Positions 36,401 to 44,770 are shown, counted from the first letter of the stretch. The stretch is DNA of 64,000 nt from Carboxylicivirga taeanensis (GCF_051851475.1 NZ_JBPUSJ010000004.1:390779-454778); one strand, 5' to 3'. The notes: a model not told the origin generated them from the letters alone. A program made the numbers and translations.

Positions 36401-37499
36401 GTAAGAGTGAAAGTATGGCGTTGTCGCTAAGACTGTTAGGGATGTGTGCCTGGTGTGTGTAATGCTGGAAACGGTTTCGTTCCAAATTGACGATGCGTAC
36501 CCCTTTGCCGATGGTGCCAACCCAATATAGCCCATTGCTATCTATATAAACTGAAAACACGGCTTTTGTATCCAGCTGTGCAAAGGCATTTTGGTGGTCT
36601 TTTTTGTTGCTTATTTCGTTTTCGAGTGGATCGATGCAGATGATACCACCTCCATCCACTGCTGCTAAAATACTTCCGTCTTTATCCAGGGTTAATGACA
36701 GGATGATATTGAGATTTGTTTTAACCTTACTGTCCTTCAAGTCAAATCGCTCATATACCTTCATTTCTTTGTCAAATCGGTATAACCCCATGTTGTCAGT
36801 TGCAATCCATATACTGCCATTGCCATCATCCAATAAGTCATTCACCTGCATGGTTGGAAACTCAAAATTGATAAAGAAGTGTTCCTTGGGATTAAACATA
36901 CTGAGGCCGTTGCCGAAGGTGCCAATCCATAACTCTCCATTGTAACCTTCTGTTATGGCCGAAATGGTGTTAACATAGGCGCCTATGCTGTCGCTTTGCG
37001 AAAAGCAGGAGAAGCCATCAATTTGCTGGTGGTAGTAGTGCAAGCCCCCGCCCATGGTTCCCACCCACATTTGTCCCCGGCTATCCAGGAGTAAGGCTCC
37101 TATTTGATTATTGGTTAAAGAAGCCGGTAGGGAGTCATTGGCCCAATAGCGGGTGAATTTCTCGGTGTCTTTATGGTATTTATTTAACCCAAATTTAGTG
37201 CCTACCCAAATATTACCTTCATTATCTTCAACTAGTTTGGTAATGAAGTTACTTGTGAGCGTTTCCTCTTTGTCTGAAGTGCTGTAAAAGGTTTTTATGT
37301 CATAACCATTATAACGGTTCAGTCCGTAATAAGTGCTAAACCACATGTAACCGCGACTATCTTGAAGTATACAGTTCACGGTATTGTTGGTTAATCCATT
37401 TTCTGTATCTAAACTATTAAAACCATAATGTGAATAGTGAGCCTGTATTGATGTACTAAATATCAATACGGAAAATATGACTATTAATATGCGTAGCAT
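33426..37499 (-). CDS. Hybrid two-component system regulator (sensor kinase, receiver and AraC domain in one chain)
   Basis: One-protein sensory system of the type that controls glycan-use genes in Bacteroidota. A signal peptide (1-20) leads to a periplasmic part made of two-component-regulator propeller blades, with repeated units such as GLTNNTVNCILQDSRGYMW and IWVGTxGxG, forming two seven-bladed propellers. A Y_Y_Y domain (about 715-780) and one membrane segment (about 795-820) follow. In the cytoplasm come HisKA with His849 in FTNISHEFRTPLTL, an HATPase domain (NLLSNAFKYG, GTGIGLAL), a receiver with Asp1154 in ISDVMMPVMDG, and a C-terminal AraC helix-turn-helix pair. All key residues are present, so it should be active. 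No SusC/D pair or hydrolase is adjacent; the nearest is 4 kb away on the other strand beyond tRNA-modification genes. Its ligand cannot be predicted. Confidence 0.94.
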   Translation of the reverse strand: MLRILIVIFSVLIFSTSIQAHYSHYGFNSLDTENGLTNNTVNCILQDSRGYMWFSTYYGLNRYNGYDIKTFYSTSDKEETLTSNFITKLVEDNEGNIWVGTKFGLNKYHKDTEKFTRYWANDSLPASLTNNQIGALLLDSRGQMWVGTMGGGLHYYHQQIDGFSCFSQSDSIGAYVNTISAITEGYNGELWIGTFGNGLSMFNPKEHFFINFEFPTMQVNDLLDDGNGSIWIATDNMGLYRFDKEMKVYERFDLKDSKVKTNLNIILSLTLDKDGSILAAVDGGGIICIDPLENEISNKKDHQNAFAQLDTKAVFSVYIDSNGLYWVGTIGKGVRIVNLERNRFQHYTHQAHIPNSLSDNAILSLLQDSKERIWVGTDGGGLNLFDVKNETFKSFNQLPSNLKSNVIKRIFEDEDHNIWLGTYGTGLALLNETTNELITYNPNNILNSEAVSISVWSIAQQKSQKLWVGTLGNGLYEFDTRDKKYTHLSDIYPELNSVMNDYILSLFVDSQKNLWIGTSNGIYVWLSDEKKYIRYLFDRINDSGVGKNAILCIKEGKDGQMWIGSNGGGIFKLNPENGEIVNLTISDGLAQEQVYDILELEDGKLWFATHGGLANYDQKTGRFQNYDTRDGLLGSTFNKLLYTSFDKLMVGGVKGLNVFNPNVIKVNNNVPKVLLSDLLINNSPVKAGDTNSPLEQNIADTKEIVLNHRQANIGIEFVAINYFISEKNSYSYMLENSSEEWSKASSERLVKYNNLKPGEYVFKVKAANNDGVWSNSETQLKIKVLAPWWKRWYAYMAYFIIIGAIMYAYIRYTVLWIDLRRKLEFEIMEREKIKELNQMRLQFFTNISHEFRTPLTLIAGPLVTLKKKLSLNSDDEKLFSIAHKNTNLLLRLVNQVMDFRKVETGSMELNISSGDIVACIKEYGESFRYLALERNMNFKIESNIDHLQIQFDEDIIEKVVYNLLSNAFKYGKEQGSIQLILELTDDAVIEKQQLLIKVSDDGAGIDSDNPADVFKQYKRFSHGNKHITGTGIGLALTKSLVELHGGQITVESAKGQGTTFTVCLPVVNKVNQHANSEYTEIFTEHSETQTPATEQTDHAAKQHNYKLLVVDDNPQVVEFLSSVLKHHYQVHSASDGEQALKLLKRRSFDLVISDVMMPVMDGIELCKQIKTKLQTSHIPVIMLTAKTSVENKIEGLSIGADAYVPKPFNPDVLKAYIDNLLKNREKLKEVFTGNALILPADVTSTAVDETFITKALDIVKTNMEDETFGVEELGSELAMSRSNLHRKIKALTGKSTTDFIRTIRLKEAAAKLISTDDQISEIAYKVGFNSSSYFIKSFKKEFNMSPGQYKQAHQRWS

Positions 37500-37774
37500 G
37501 TGTAGATTTTTATGGATTGGTGAATATATGAAAAATAATAATCATTGTTTTACTTACGATAATCAAAACTTCACTTTCATATAATTTTGATCGCCTGATG
37601 TGCCCTTTTGAAAATGTCGCTACTTACATCCGAGCTAAACGCTGTTAGGATTATTTAATATTTAAAGATGTTTTTTTATTAAACCAAAAGCAGAGTTGGT
37701 GTGTTTATTGGTGTGTAAAAGATAAAAGCCAGAATCAGGCAAGAGGGATTGATAAATTATAACAGATAGTAGTA

Positions 37775-38455
37775 ATGGAAAAAGAAGTTCCGGTAGCAAA
37801 TAAAATTAAAACCGATTTGCACGAGATATTAGCTGTTCGTCATTTAACGGATAGCACATTTGTATTACGTATAGAAAAAAAAGGAATGGAGTTTGAGGCC
37901 GGCCAGCATGTATGTGTCGGACCGCCAAATGGTATACATACAAGAGAGTATTCTATTTATAGCGCCGAGCAGGATGATTACATTGAAATACTTGTGAAGG
38001 AAGTTGAAAATGGTCTTGTTTCGCCAAGTTTAAAAAAGCTTCAAAAGGGCGGTTTTGTGGTGGTTGAAGAACCAGTTGGATACTTTACAATCAATAAAGA
38101 TCTACCTAAAGATCAAAAATATGTATTTATTGCCAGTGGAACTGGTATTTCGCCATTTCATAGTTTCGTACAAAGCAATAAGGCAATTAACTACACCTTG
38201 TTGCATGGCGTTAAGTATGCTTATGAAGCCTACGATTCAGAAGCCTATGAAACCGGCAGGTATGTGTTGTGCACTTCACAGGATTCCAAAGGAAATTATA
38301 AGGGCAGAGTAACTGATTATTTGAAAAACCATCCTTTTGGTACAGACGTGCATTATTATCTGTGTGGTAATTGTAACATGATTCATGATGTATACGACAT
38401 TTTAGAGGAGCAGGGAGTTAGCACCGATAATATTCATGCTGAGGTGTATTTTTAA
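37775..38455 (+). CDS. Ferredoxin-NADP reductase-like flavoprotein
   Basis: Cytoplasmic FAD- and NAD(P)H-binding oxidoreductase with the layout of the FNR superfamily: an FAD barrel with REYSIYS (Arg57, Tyr59, Ser60), then a nucleotide-binding half with ASGTGISPF (from Ser121) and CGNCNMIHDVYDILEEQGV near the end. The chain ends in HAEVYF, an aromatic C-terminus that often stacks on the flavin in these enzymes. There is no 2Fe-2S domain, so electrons must come from or go to a separate carrier. At 226 residues it is compact, a little shorter than typical Fpr proteins. The gene is single and probably has its own promoter. Partner ferredoxin or flavodoxin is unknown. Confidence 0.82.
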   Translation: MEKEVPVANKIKTDLHEILAVRHLTDSTFVLRIEKKGMEFEAGQHVCVGPPNGIHTREYSIYSAEQDDYIEILVKEVENGLVSPSLKKLQKGGFVVVEEPVGYFTINKDLPKDQKYVFIASGTGISPFHSFVQSNKAINYTLLHGVKYAYEAYDSEAYETGRYVLCTSQDSKGNYKGRVTDYLKNHPFGTDVHYYLCGNCNMIHDVYDILEEQGVSTDNIHAEVYF

Positions 38456-38549
38456 GCTGCGGTGTCTTTGATTTCATAACTGTGCAAGGTTAACAGCATT
38501 ATTAATTGATTGTCGATCTCAATACGAATTATCAAAACAAGGAATTATT

Positions 38550-39893
38550 GTGAAATACCACCTGGTAACATTAGGGTGTCAGATGAATCAGTCTGACAGT
38601 GAGCGAGTGAAAAGAGTTTTAGATGGGATGGGTGCCCAATGGACAGAAGATGAACACGAGGCGAATATTATAGGTATTTTAGCTTGTTCGGTGCGTCAAA
38701 AAGCCATTGATAAAGTCTACTCTAAAATTGCTGCGTGGAACAAGCGAAAAGCTTCTCAAAATCTAATCACCTTTATTAGTGGCTGTATCTTGCCAGCTGA
38801 TAAACAGAAGTTTTTAACGCTGTTCGACATTGTGTTTGCTATGCGCGAATTGCCACAGTTTCCACAAATGCTATCTCATTACGGCATAACAACACCTGCA
38901 GGCCTGGTGAGTGATAACCTTAATCCCAAAGACGAAATCAACTTTTTCTGGAAGGTAAAACCTAAGTACAACAGCTCTTTTGAGGCGTTTATCCCAATTC
39001 AAAACGGGTGTGATAAGTTCTGCTCTTTTTGTGCAGTGCCATATACGCGTGGAAGAGAGGTCAGCCGACCTTCAAGTGAGATTGTTGATGAGGTTAAAAG
39101 CCTGGTTGAAAAGGGGTATCGTTCCATAACCTTGCTGGGTCAGAACGTTAATTCCTATGGATTGGATAAGAAAGGCAACGAAATAAGCTTTGCTCAGCTG
39201 TTGGAGCAGATTGGACAGATAGGCGAAACGACCGCGCACCGCTTTTGGGTGTACTTTACATCGCCACATCCACGCGACATGGGACGCGATGTTATTGAAG
39301 TGATTGCTCGCTACAAGTGTTTGGCTAAACAAATTCATTTACCAATTCAATCAGGTGATGACAAGGTACTGATAAAAATGAACCGTAAACATTCTGTAAA
39401 AAAGTACAGGGAAACGGTAAGCGCCATCCGAGAACTGATTCCGCAGGCTACTTTGTTCACCGATATCATAGTTGGATTCTCGGGCGAAACAGATGAGCAG
39501 TTTCAGAATACACGGCAGGTGCTTAAAGAGTTTGAGTACAATATGGCTTATATAGCGATGTACTCTAAAAGACCTGGTGCTGCGTCTTACGCCTGGCCGG
39601 ATGATGTAGATTTAAAAGTAAAGAAGGAACGCCTTGCCATTCTATCTGCTGACCTGGCCGAAGTGTCGGGGCGCTACAATGCACAGTTGCTGGGGAAGGA
39701 AGTAAGTGTACTTGTAAGGGATACGGACCGTAAACAAGGGTATTTAAGTGCCCAGACAGAAGGTAAAATTACTGTGCGTTTTGCATCGGAAGATAAGTCG
39801 CTAATAGGTCGGATTGTGACCGTTAAAATTACATCAACCACTAATTTTTCCGTTGAAGGGGAGTTAGTAGAGGTAAATGAGATGGCTGGATAA
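38550..39893 (+). CDS. miaB: MiaB-like radical-SAM tRNA methylthiotransferase, divergent form
   Basis: Should add a methylthio group to isopentenyl-adenosine 37 of tRNAs reading UNN codons, using two 4Fe-4S clusters. Cluster-binding cysteines are Cys10 (TLGCQMN), Cys46 (ILACSVR) and Cys79 (ISGCILP) in the N-terminal domain, and Cys154, Cys158, Cys161 (NGCDKFCSFCAVPYTRG) in the radical-SAM domain. ITLLGQNVNSYG and HLPIQSGDDKVL are MiaB hallmarks, and a TRAM domain ends the chain. The second cysteine motif is normally NTCSVR; here it reads LACSVR, and the N-terminus reads QMNQSDSERV. Both features differ from the usual Bacteroidota MiaB and remind me of the form in candidate-phylum bacteria. 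The start is a GTG. mtaB follows four bases after its stop, so the two are cotranscribed. Confidence 0.82.
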   Translation: MKYHLVTLGCQMNQSDSERVKRVLDGMGAQWTEDEHEANIIGILACSVRQKAIDKVYSKIAAWNKRKASQNLITFISGCILPADKQKFLTLFDIVFAMRELPQFPQMLSHYGITTPAGLVSDNLNPKDEINFFWKVKPKYNSSFEAFIPIQNGCDKFCSFCAVPYTRGREVSRPSSEIVDEVKSLVEKGYRSITLLGQNVNSYGLDKKGNEISFAQLLEQIGQIGETTAHRFWVYFTSPHPRDMGRDVIEVIARYKCLAKQIHLPIQSGDDKVLIKMNRKHSVKKYRETVSAIRELIPQATLFTDIIVGFSGETDEQFQNTRQVLKEFEYNMAYIAMYSKRPGAASYAWPDDVDLKVKKERLAILSADLAEVSGRYNAQLLGKEVSVLVRDTDRKQGYLSAQTEGKITVRFASEDKSLIGRIVTVKITSTTNFSVEGELVEVNEMAG

Positions 39894-39897
39894 CAAT

Positions 39898-41184
39898 ATG
39901 AAAAAGAGAGTAGGATTTAAGACCTTAGGCTGTCGGTTAAATCAGTTTGAAACTGATGCTTTAGCCTCCAGGTTTGCAGGCTTAGGTTACGAGGTGGTTG
40001 AAGATAGTAAAGATACGGATGTATTTATTGTAAATACCTGTACGGTGACGAATCAGAGCGACCAGAAATCGCGTTACGTGGTTAATCATGCACTAAATCA
40101 CGGGCATAAAGGCATGCTGATTATTACAGGTTGCATGGCGAATCATCATAAGGAACAGCTGGAAAAGCGTTATCCGAATGCTTATGTGGTCGATAATCAG
40201 CAAAAAAGTGCCATCCCTCAACTGGTAGAAGCTCATTTTAATCAAGAGATTATTCCTTCTAACACTTATGAGGGAGGTGTGTTTAGCTATGCGCCTGCTG
40301 GTGAAACATTCCATACCCGCAGTATGATTAAGATACAGGATGGATGTGACAATTTCTGTTCATTCTGTATTATTCCTAAAGTGCGTGGGCGGGCAGTCAG
40401 CCGATCCGTCGATGCTATTCTCGAAAACATTAAGCAGGTGGTTGCTTTTGGTTATAAAGAAGTGGTCATTACCGGGGTCAATATTAGTCGCTATCAGCAC
40501 GATGGAGTCAATTTTTCTCAATTATTAAGGCATATCGTTGATATGGATCTTGATTTCAGGCTTCGAATTTCGTCCATTGAGCCCGATAGTTTTGATGATG
40601 AGTTCTTTGAATTAATGCAGCATCCTAAAATTACGCCGCACCTGCATTTATGCCTCCAAAGTGCATCAGAATCAGTGCTTTTGCAAATGCGCAGGATGTA
40701 TACCTATAAATTGTATAAAAGAATGGTAGCGCGGTTGCGTGAGGTGGATCCCAGGTTTAATATTACAACAGATATTATTGTCGGGTTTCCAGGTGAATCA
40801 GAAGCAGACTTCGAGAAATCAGTTACAGCTATAAAGGACCTGGATTTTGGACATGTACATACCTTTAAATATTCTAAGCGGGAAGATACCCGTGCGGCCC
40901 GAATGAATAATGGTGTGCCTGAAGGAGAAAAGACGCGTCGGAGCGAAATAATTCGGAAGGTTGCTTTGGAAAATAAACGGGCTTATCGAAAACGCTTTAT
41001 CGGATGTCACCAGGTGGTGTTGATTGAAACAATTACCGACGACTGGTCGAAAGGGTATGGGGAGTATTATGTCCCTGTTAAAGTTAACGAACCATTACTT
41101 AAGAATAAATTTTATACGGTCCTGATTACTCACCTAGATGAGGAACAGGGTGAGCCAATTTTGGTCGGTGAACTAGTGAAGTAA
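39898..41184 (+). CDS. mtaB: tRNA t6A37 methylthiotransferase MtaB
   Basis: Converts N6-threonylcarbamoyl-adenosine 37 (t6A) to its 2-methylthio form in tRNAs that read ANN codons. The N-terminal cluster cysteines are Cys12 (TLGCRLNQFETD), Cys48 (VNTCTVTNQSD) and Cys79 (ITGCMAN); the radical-SAM cysteines are Cys150, Cys154 and Cys157 (DGCDNFCSFCIIPKVRG). TLGCRLNQFETDAL and VTNQSDQKSR are specific to MtaB, which separates it from MiaB and RimO. From the ATG at 39898 it has 428 residues, normal for the family. An in-frame ATG at 39877 would overlap miaB and add MRWLDNN, which is not family-like, so I prefer the second ATG. A terminator follows. Confidence 0.92.
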   Translation: MKKRVGFKTLGCRLNQFETDALASRFAGLGYEVVEDSKDTDVFIVNTCTVTNQSDQKSRYVVNHALNHGHKGMLIITGCMANHHKEQLEKRYPNAYVVDNQQKSAIPQLVEAHFNQEIIPSNTYEGGVFSYAPAGETFHTRSMIKIQDGCDNFCSFCIIPKVRGRAVSRSVDAILENIKQVVAFGYKEVVITGVNISRYQHDGVNFSQLLRHIVDMDLDFRLRISSIEPDSFDDEFFELMQHPKITPHLHLCLQSASESVLLQMRRMYTYKLYKRMVARLREVDPRFNITTDIIVGFPGESEADFEKSVTAIKDLDFGHVHTFKYSKREDTRAARMNNGVPEGEKTRRSEIIRKVALENKRAYRKRFIGCHQVVLIETITDDWSKGYGEYYVPVKVNEPLLKNKFYTVLITHLDEEQGEPILVGELVK

Positions 41185-41207
41185 TTGTATTTTCTCACAA
41201 AAATTTG

Positions 41208-41235
41208 AAAAGGTGGACATTTGTTCACCTTTTTT
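41208..41235 (+). terminator. Terminator of the miaB-mtaB operon
   Basis: AAAAGGTGGAC (41208-41218) pairs with GTTCACCTTTT (41223-41233) over 11 positions with one wobble, loop ATTT, followed by Ts. Confidence 0.86.
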
Positions 41236-41332
41236 CTTGCCCATCATCCCCATTCTCAGAATGTCTTGAAGAGTTAAATTATGCATTCCGCAACACTTTT
41301 TAAGTCAATGATTAGAAGCCGATGCAACAATA

Positions 41333-41352
41333 ATACAATAGTGATACAATAG
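41333..41352 (+). repeat. Short direct repeat upstream of the first susC
   Basis: ATACAATAG occurs at 41333-41341 and 41344-41352, 11 bases apart start to start, close to one helical turn. It lies about 70-90 bases upstream of the predicted promoter, a position where an activator could bind. No regulator can be assigned. Confidence 0.4.
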
Positions 41353-41420
41353 AGCAATTAAAGTGTTAAAAGTTCTATTTCTTTCAACATCTGTTTCATT
41401 TCGCATGATGTTCTTTGATT

Positions 41421-41428
41421 TACATTTG
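41421..41428 (+). promoter_or_regulatory. -7 element upstream of the first susC
   Basis: TACATTTG matches TAnnTTTG exactly. The sequence 19 bases upstream is TTT rather than TTG. Initiation would fall near 41434, right at the ATG of the small ORF described next, giving either a leaderless small gene or a susC leader of about 170 bases. Confidence 0.48.
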
Positions 41429-41433
41429 CCTTC

Positions 41434-41571
41434 ATGAAATTAACATTAAGCAATAGAGATAAACCATCGAGCATTAAGCATGAAGCACGCCGGTATTTTG
41501 TAATACGGAGCGTGCTGATTGTGCTTTTAATACTCATGCTAATCCTTTTGCTACTACTCACATTTATTTAA
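41434..41571 (+). CDS. Possible 45-residue single-pass membrane protein
   Basis: A frame from ATG 41434 to TAA 41569-41571 encodes a polar, basic N-terminal half (with KHEARR near residue 15) and a very hydrophobic C-terminal half: the last 18 or so residues are almost all Leu, Ile, Val and Met. This is the profile of a tail-anchored or single-pass small membrane protein with its N-terminus in the cytoplasm. It begins six bases after a consensus -7 element and ends 31 bases before susC. No family is recognised, and ORFs of this length arise by chance in AT-rich leaders, so the call depends mainly on its hydrophobic profile. Confidence 0.35.
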   Translation: MKLTLSNRDKPSSIKHEARRYFVIRSVLIVLLILMLILLLLLTFI

Positions 41572-41602
41572 TACATTAACTAATTCCAAAATTAAACTCT
41601 TT

Positions 41603-44600
41603 ATGAAAAGAAGATTTAACTGGTTTCAGAGAGGACTCATGGGGGTTGTTATGTTGCTTTTATCAGCAAGCATAGCCTTCGCCCAGGATGTTACGATTAA
41701 TGGTACTGTTAAAAGTGCCGAAGACGGGATGCCCATACCGGGTGTTTCTGTTGTCGAAAAAGGTACAACCAATGGTACCATTACCGATATTGACGGTAAA
41801 TATTCTATTACTGCTCCAACGGGCGCAGTTGTCTCGTTTACTTTTGTTGGTATGAAGGCGCAGGAGATTACAGTTGGTAGCCAAACAACAATTAATGTGA
41901 CCTTACAGCCCGAATCAATCGAGATGGAGGGAGTTGTGGTAACAGCTTTAGGTATCAAGCGCGAAGAAAAATCGCTTGGATATGGAGTGTCAAAGGTCGA
42001 TAGTGAAGAGATTCAAGCAGCCGCAGGTAGTGATGTGCTAAGTTCGATGCAGGGTAAAGTTGCTGGTCTAGATCTAGGTTCATCGCAAGGAGGACTTGGT
42101 TCTTCTAATCGCGTTGTTCTTCGCGGTAATAGCTCAATTTCTGGCAATAACCAGCCGCTTTATGTGGTTGATGGTGTACCAATCAATAATAATACGGTTG
42201 AAGACGCTGCCGGAGTTTGGGACAGAAAGAACTTTGGTTCGGGTTCAATGGACATTAACCCTGACGATATTGAAAGCGTAACTGTTCTTAAAGGTCCTAA
42301 TGCTGCTGCCTTATATGGTTCACGTGCACAAAATGGGGCAATTATCATTACAACTAAATCAGGAACTAAAGGTAAAGGACTTGGTATTGAGGTGTCCAGT
42401 TCAAACATGTTTGATGTGGTTTCTGAGCAGTACTTACCAAAGTTTCAAAATAAATATGGACAGGGGCATTATGTAGAGAACCAACCTACTTATACTTTAA
42501 CCGACTCAGATAATAGTTGGGGACCAGAGATGACCGGTCAAAGCTTGCCATCGTGGAGTGCCTACGAAGATAATCTTACTTATGCTGCTCAGCCAGATAA
42601 TATTAAAGATTTTTTTGAAACAGGTTTCAAAACTACCAATACAGTTTCTTTAACTAAAGGTGGCGAAAATGGTTCTTCTCGTTTTTCATATACAAATCTT
42701 TATGGAAAAGGTGTTCTTCCTGGTAATGATCAAGTTCGTCATAATTTTAATATCAGAACGCAGTATGATTTAGCCGAGTGGTTGCGTGTAGATGTAAAGG
42801 CAAATTACATTAATCAGGAGGTTAATGGTGGTACATGGTTAGGAGAAGCATCCAGTAACGCCATGTATGGATTATTCACACTTCCACGAAACACTAATTT
42901 GGATGAGTTAAAGAATTACAAATATGTTGATACAGATGGTGCCGTTAAACCTAATGACCCATTTGTTGGTACTCAAATGAACCCGTACTGGACTACTGAG
43001 TATGATGAAATGATTAACAAGAAGGACCGACTGATTGGTTTTATAAAACTTGATTTCGATTTAACAGATCACTTGTCTGGTTTTGTTCGTGCTGGTACAG
43101 ATTACCAAAACAACTCTGTTGAGGAGCGTTACAACTATGGACATAAGCAAAATTCGAAAGGTCAATGGATAATGAATAATTATCTTAGTAGAGAATCTAA
43201 CTACGATGCTCTTCTTATGTATAAGAATCGTTTCGGAGATCTGGATTTTGGTTTCAATCTTGGTGGTAACATCATGAAAAAATATAACAATGTTAGCTTT
43301 GACCGCGGAGATGATGTTATAAAAGGTGGTTATTGGAATATTCAGAATTATTTATCAAAAAAGGCTAGTTACAATTATTTTGAGAAGCAAGTAAATTCTG
43401 TTTACGGTACGATTAATCTTGGCTATAAAAACTTCCTTTATCTGGACGCATCAATCCGTCATGATAAAAGTTCGACCTTGCCAGATCCTTACACGTACCC
43501 TGCAGTTTCAGCTACTTTCCTTATAAATGAAGTAGTAGAACTTTCTGGAATTAACCTGCTTAAAGTTAGACTAGGTTATGCTGAAGTGGGTAATGATACC
43601 GATCCTTATAGAACCGTTACTACTTTTGGTATTAATCCGCTGTTAGATCATAATGGGGTGCCGTTGATGGATGTGAATGGTTTGCCAGGTGTACCTGATC
43701 TTAAACCTGAAAGAACAGCCTCAATTGAAGCAGGATTGGATTTCAGAGCATTAAATAATCGCTTATCATTCGATTTTAACTACTATTCACAAACTACAGA
43801 AAACCAGCTTTTAACTACAAAAGTTTCTTCTGCTACAGGTTATAATAATAAATTCTTAAATGCCGGTGAGGTAAAAAATAGTGGTTTTGAAATGTCTTTA
43901 GGAGGAGTACCTGTAGAAAGTGGATCGTTCCGTTGGGAAACAACTTTAACTTTAGCTAAAAACGTTACAGAGGTAGTAGAGTTAGCTGAAGGTGTTGATA
44001 AACAGACGTTAGCTGATTTGAGTAATATCGCTGGAGGTATTCAGATAATTGCTGAACCTGGTAAGAACGGCTATGGAAAGATAATGGGGCTTCCTGCAAA
44101 AGTTGATGGTAATTATCGTGTTACTAACGAAGGATTTGTATCTGGGGGAACAGCTGTCGAATTAGGCAACTTTAATCCTGATGCAACATTTGGTTGGTTA
44201 AACCAGTTCGAATACAAGCGTTTTAACTTTAGAGTATTGCTTGATGGCAAGATTGGAGGGGATATTGTAAATGCTACTGAGGCCGCTTTAAGTGCAGCTG
44301 GTGTCACAGAACGTACGCTATTAGGACGTGAGAGTGGAGTAAGTGTTTCCGGTGTTGATGGAAATGGTAATGCTGCTGATGTTGTTATGAATGCACAAAA
44401 CTATTGGAATGGATTGTCTGGATATGGTGAACCATGGATAGTTGATGCTACAAATATCCGCTTGAGAGAGATTTCAATGGGATATAACTTTAAGATGAAT
44501 CCTGAAGGTATTGTAAAGGATTTACGATTAAGCTTCAATGCATATAATTTGGGATTCTTATACCGTGATGAAGACGCTAAAAGTATCGATCCTAATCAAT

Positions 44601-44689
44601 CGTGGGGTACAGGTAACGGTCAGGGTTATAACCTATTTAATGTTCCCTCAACCACTTCATATGGATTTACTGTTAATGTGAAGTTTTAA
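41603..44689 (+). CDS. SusC/RagA-family TonB-linked outer-membrane transporter (pair 1)
   Basis: Outer-membrane channel that imports large ligands captured by its SusD partner, driven by TonB-ExbBD. Signal peptide about residues 1-28 (ends SIAFAQ). A carboxypeptidase-D-like domain follows (about 31-112, with PIPGVSVVEKGTTNGTITD). Then a TonB box/plug segment begins near EMEGVVVTALGIKREEKSLGYGV, with the plug motifs VAGLDLGSS, LRGNSSISGNNQPLYVVDGVPI and LKGPNAAALYGSRAQNGAIIITTKSG. The rest is a 22-strand barrel ending in GFTVNVKF with terminal Phe. The 1028-residue length is normal. It lacks an STN domain, so it is not expected to be controlled by a FecIR-type sigma/anti-sigma pair. susD follows directly. 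The ligand is unknown; no hydrolase is nearby. Confidence 0.94.
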   Translation: MKRRFNWFQRGLMGVVMLLLSASIAFAQDVTINGTVKSAEDGMPIPGVSVVEKGTTNGTITDIDGKYSITAPTGAVVSFTFVGMKAQEITVGSQTTINVTLQPESIEMEGVVVTALGIKREEKSLGYGVSKVDSEEIQAAAGSDVLSSMQGKVAGLDLGSSQGGLGSSNRVVLRGNSSISGNNQPLYVVDGVPINNNTVEDAAGVWDRKNFGSGSMDINPDDIESVTVLKGPNAAALYGSRAQNGAIIITTKSGTKGKGLGIEVSSSNMFDVVSEQYLPKFQNKYGQGHYVENQPTYTLTDSDNSWGPEMTGQSLPSWSAYEDNLTYAAQPDNIKDFFETGFKTTNTVSLTKGGENGSSRFSYTNLYGKGVLPGNDQVRHNFNIRTQYDLAEWLRVDVKANYINQEVNGGTWLGEASSNAMYGLFTLPRNTNLDELKNYKYVDTDGAVKPNDPFVGTQMNPYWTTEYDEMINKKDRLIGFIKLDFDLTDHLSGFVRAGTDYQNNSVEERYNYGHKQNSKGQWIMNNYLSRESNYDALLMYKNRFGDLDFGFNLGGNIMKKYNNVSFDRGDDVIKGGYWNIQNYLSKKASYNYFEKQVNSVYGTINLGYKNFLYLDASIRHDKSSTLPDPYTYPAVSATFLINEVVELSGINLLKVRLGYAEVGNDTDPYRTVTTFGINPLLDHNGVPLMDVNGLPGVPDLKPERTASIEAGLDFRALNNRLSFDFNYYSQTTENQLLTTKVSSATGYNNKFLNAGEVKNSGFEMSLGGVPVESGSFRWETTLTLAKNVTEVVELAEGVDKQTLADLSNIAGGIQIIAEPGKNGYGKIMGLPAKVDGNYRVTNEGFVSGGTAVELGNFNPDATFGWLNQFEYKRFNFRVLLDGKIGGDIVNATEAALSAAGVTERTLLGRESGVSVSGVDGNGNAADVVMNAQNYWNGLSGYGEPWIVDATNIRLREISMGYNFKMNPEGIVKDLRLSFNAYNLGFLYRDEDAKSIDPNQSWGTGNGQGYNLFNVPSTTSYGFTVNVKF

Positions 44690-44770
44690 TCATAGTTTAT
44701 TGGCAAAATAAACCCTTAATGTGGTTACTAAGCATTGCCATTTAAACATTTATTAGAAATACTATTACAT

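Noticed and set aside
36470..37400. Repeated DNA in the hybrid regulator gene, considered as a possible CRISPR or tandem array
   Set aside because: The repeats are degenerate codons for propeller blades (DSRGxxWVGT) and have no constant spacing or unique spacers.
41358..41561. 67-codon minus-strand frame upstream of the first susC
   Set aside because: It overlaps the better-supported plus-strand small frame and has no ribosome site or family.
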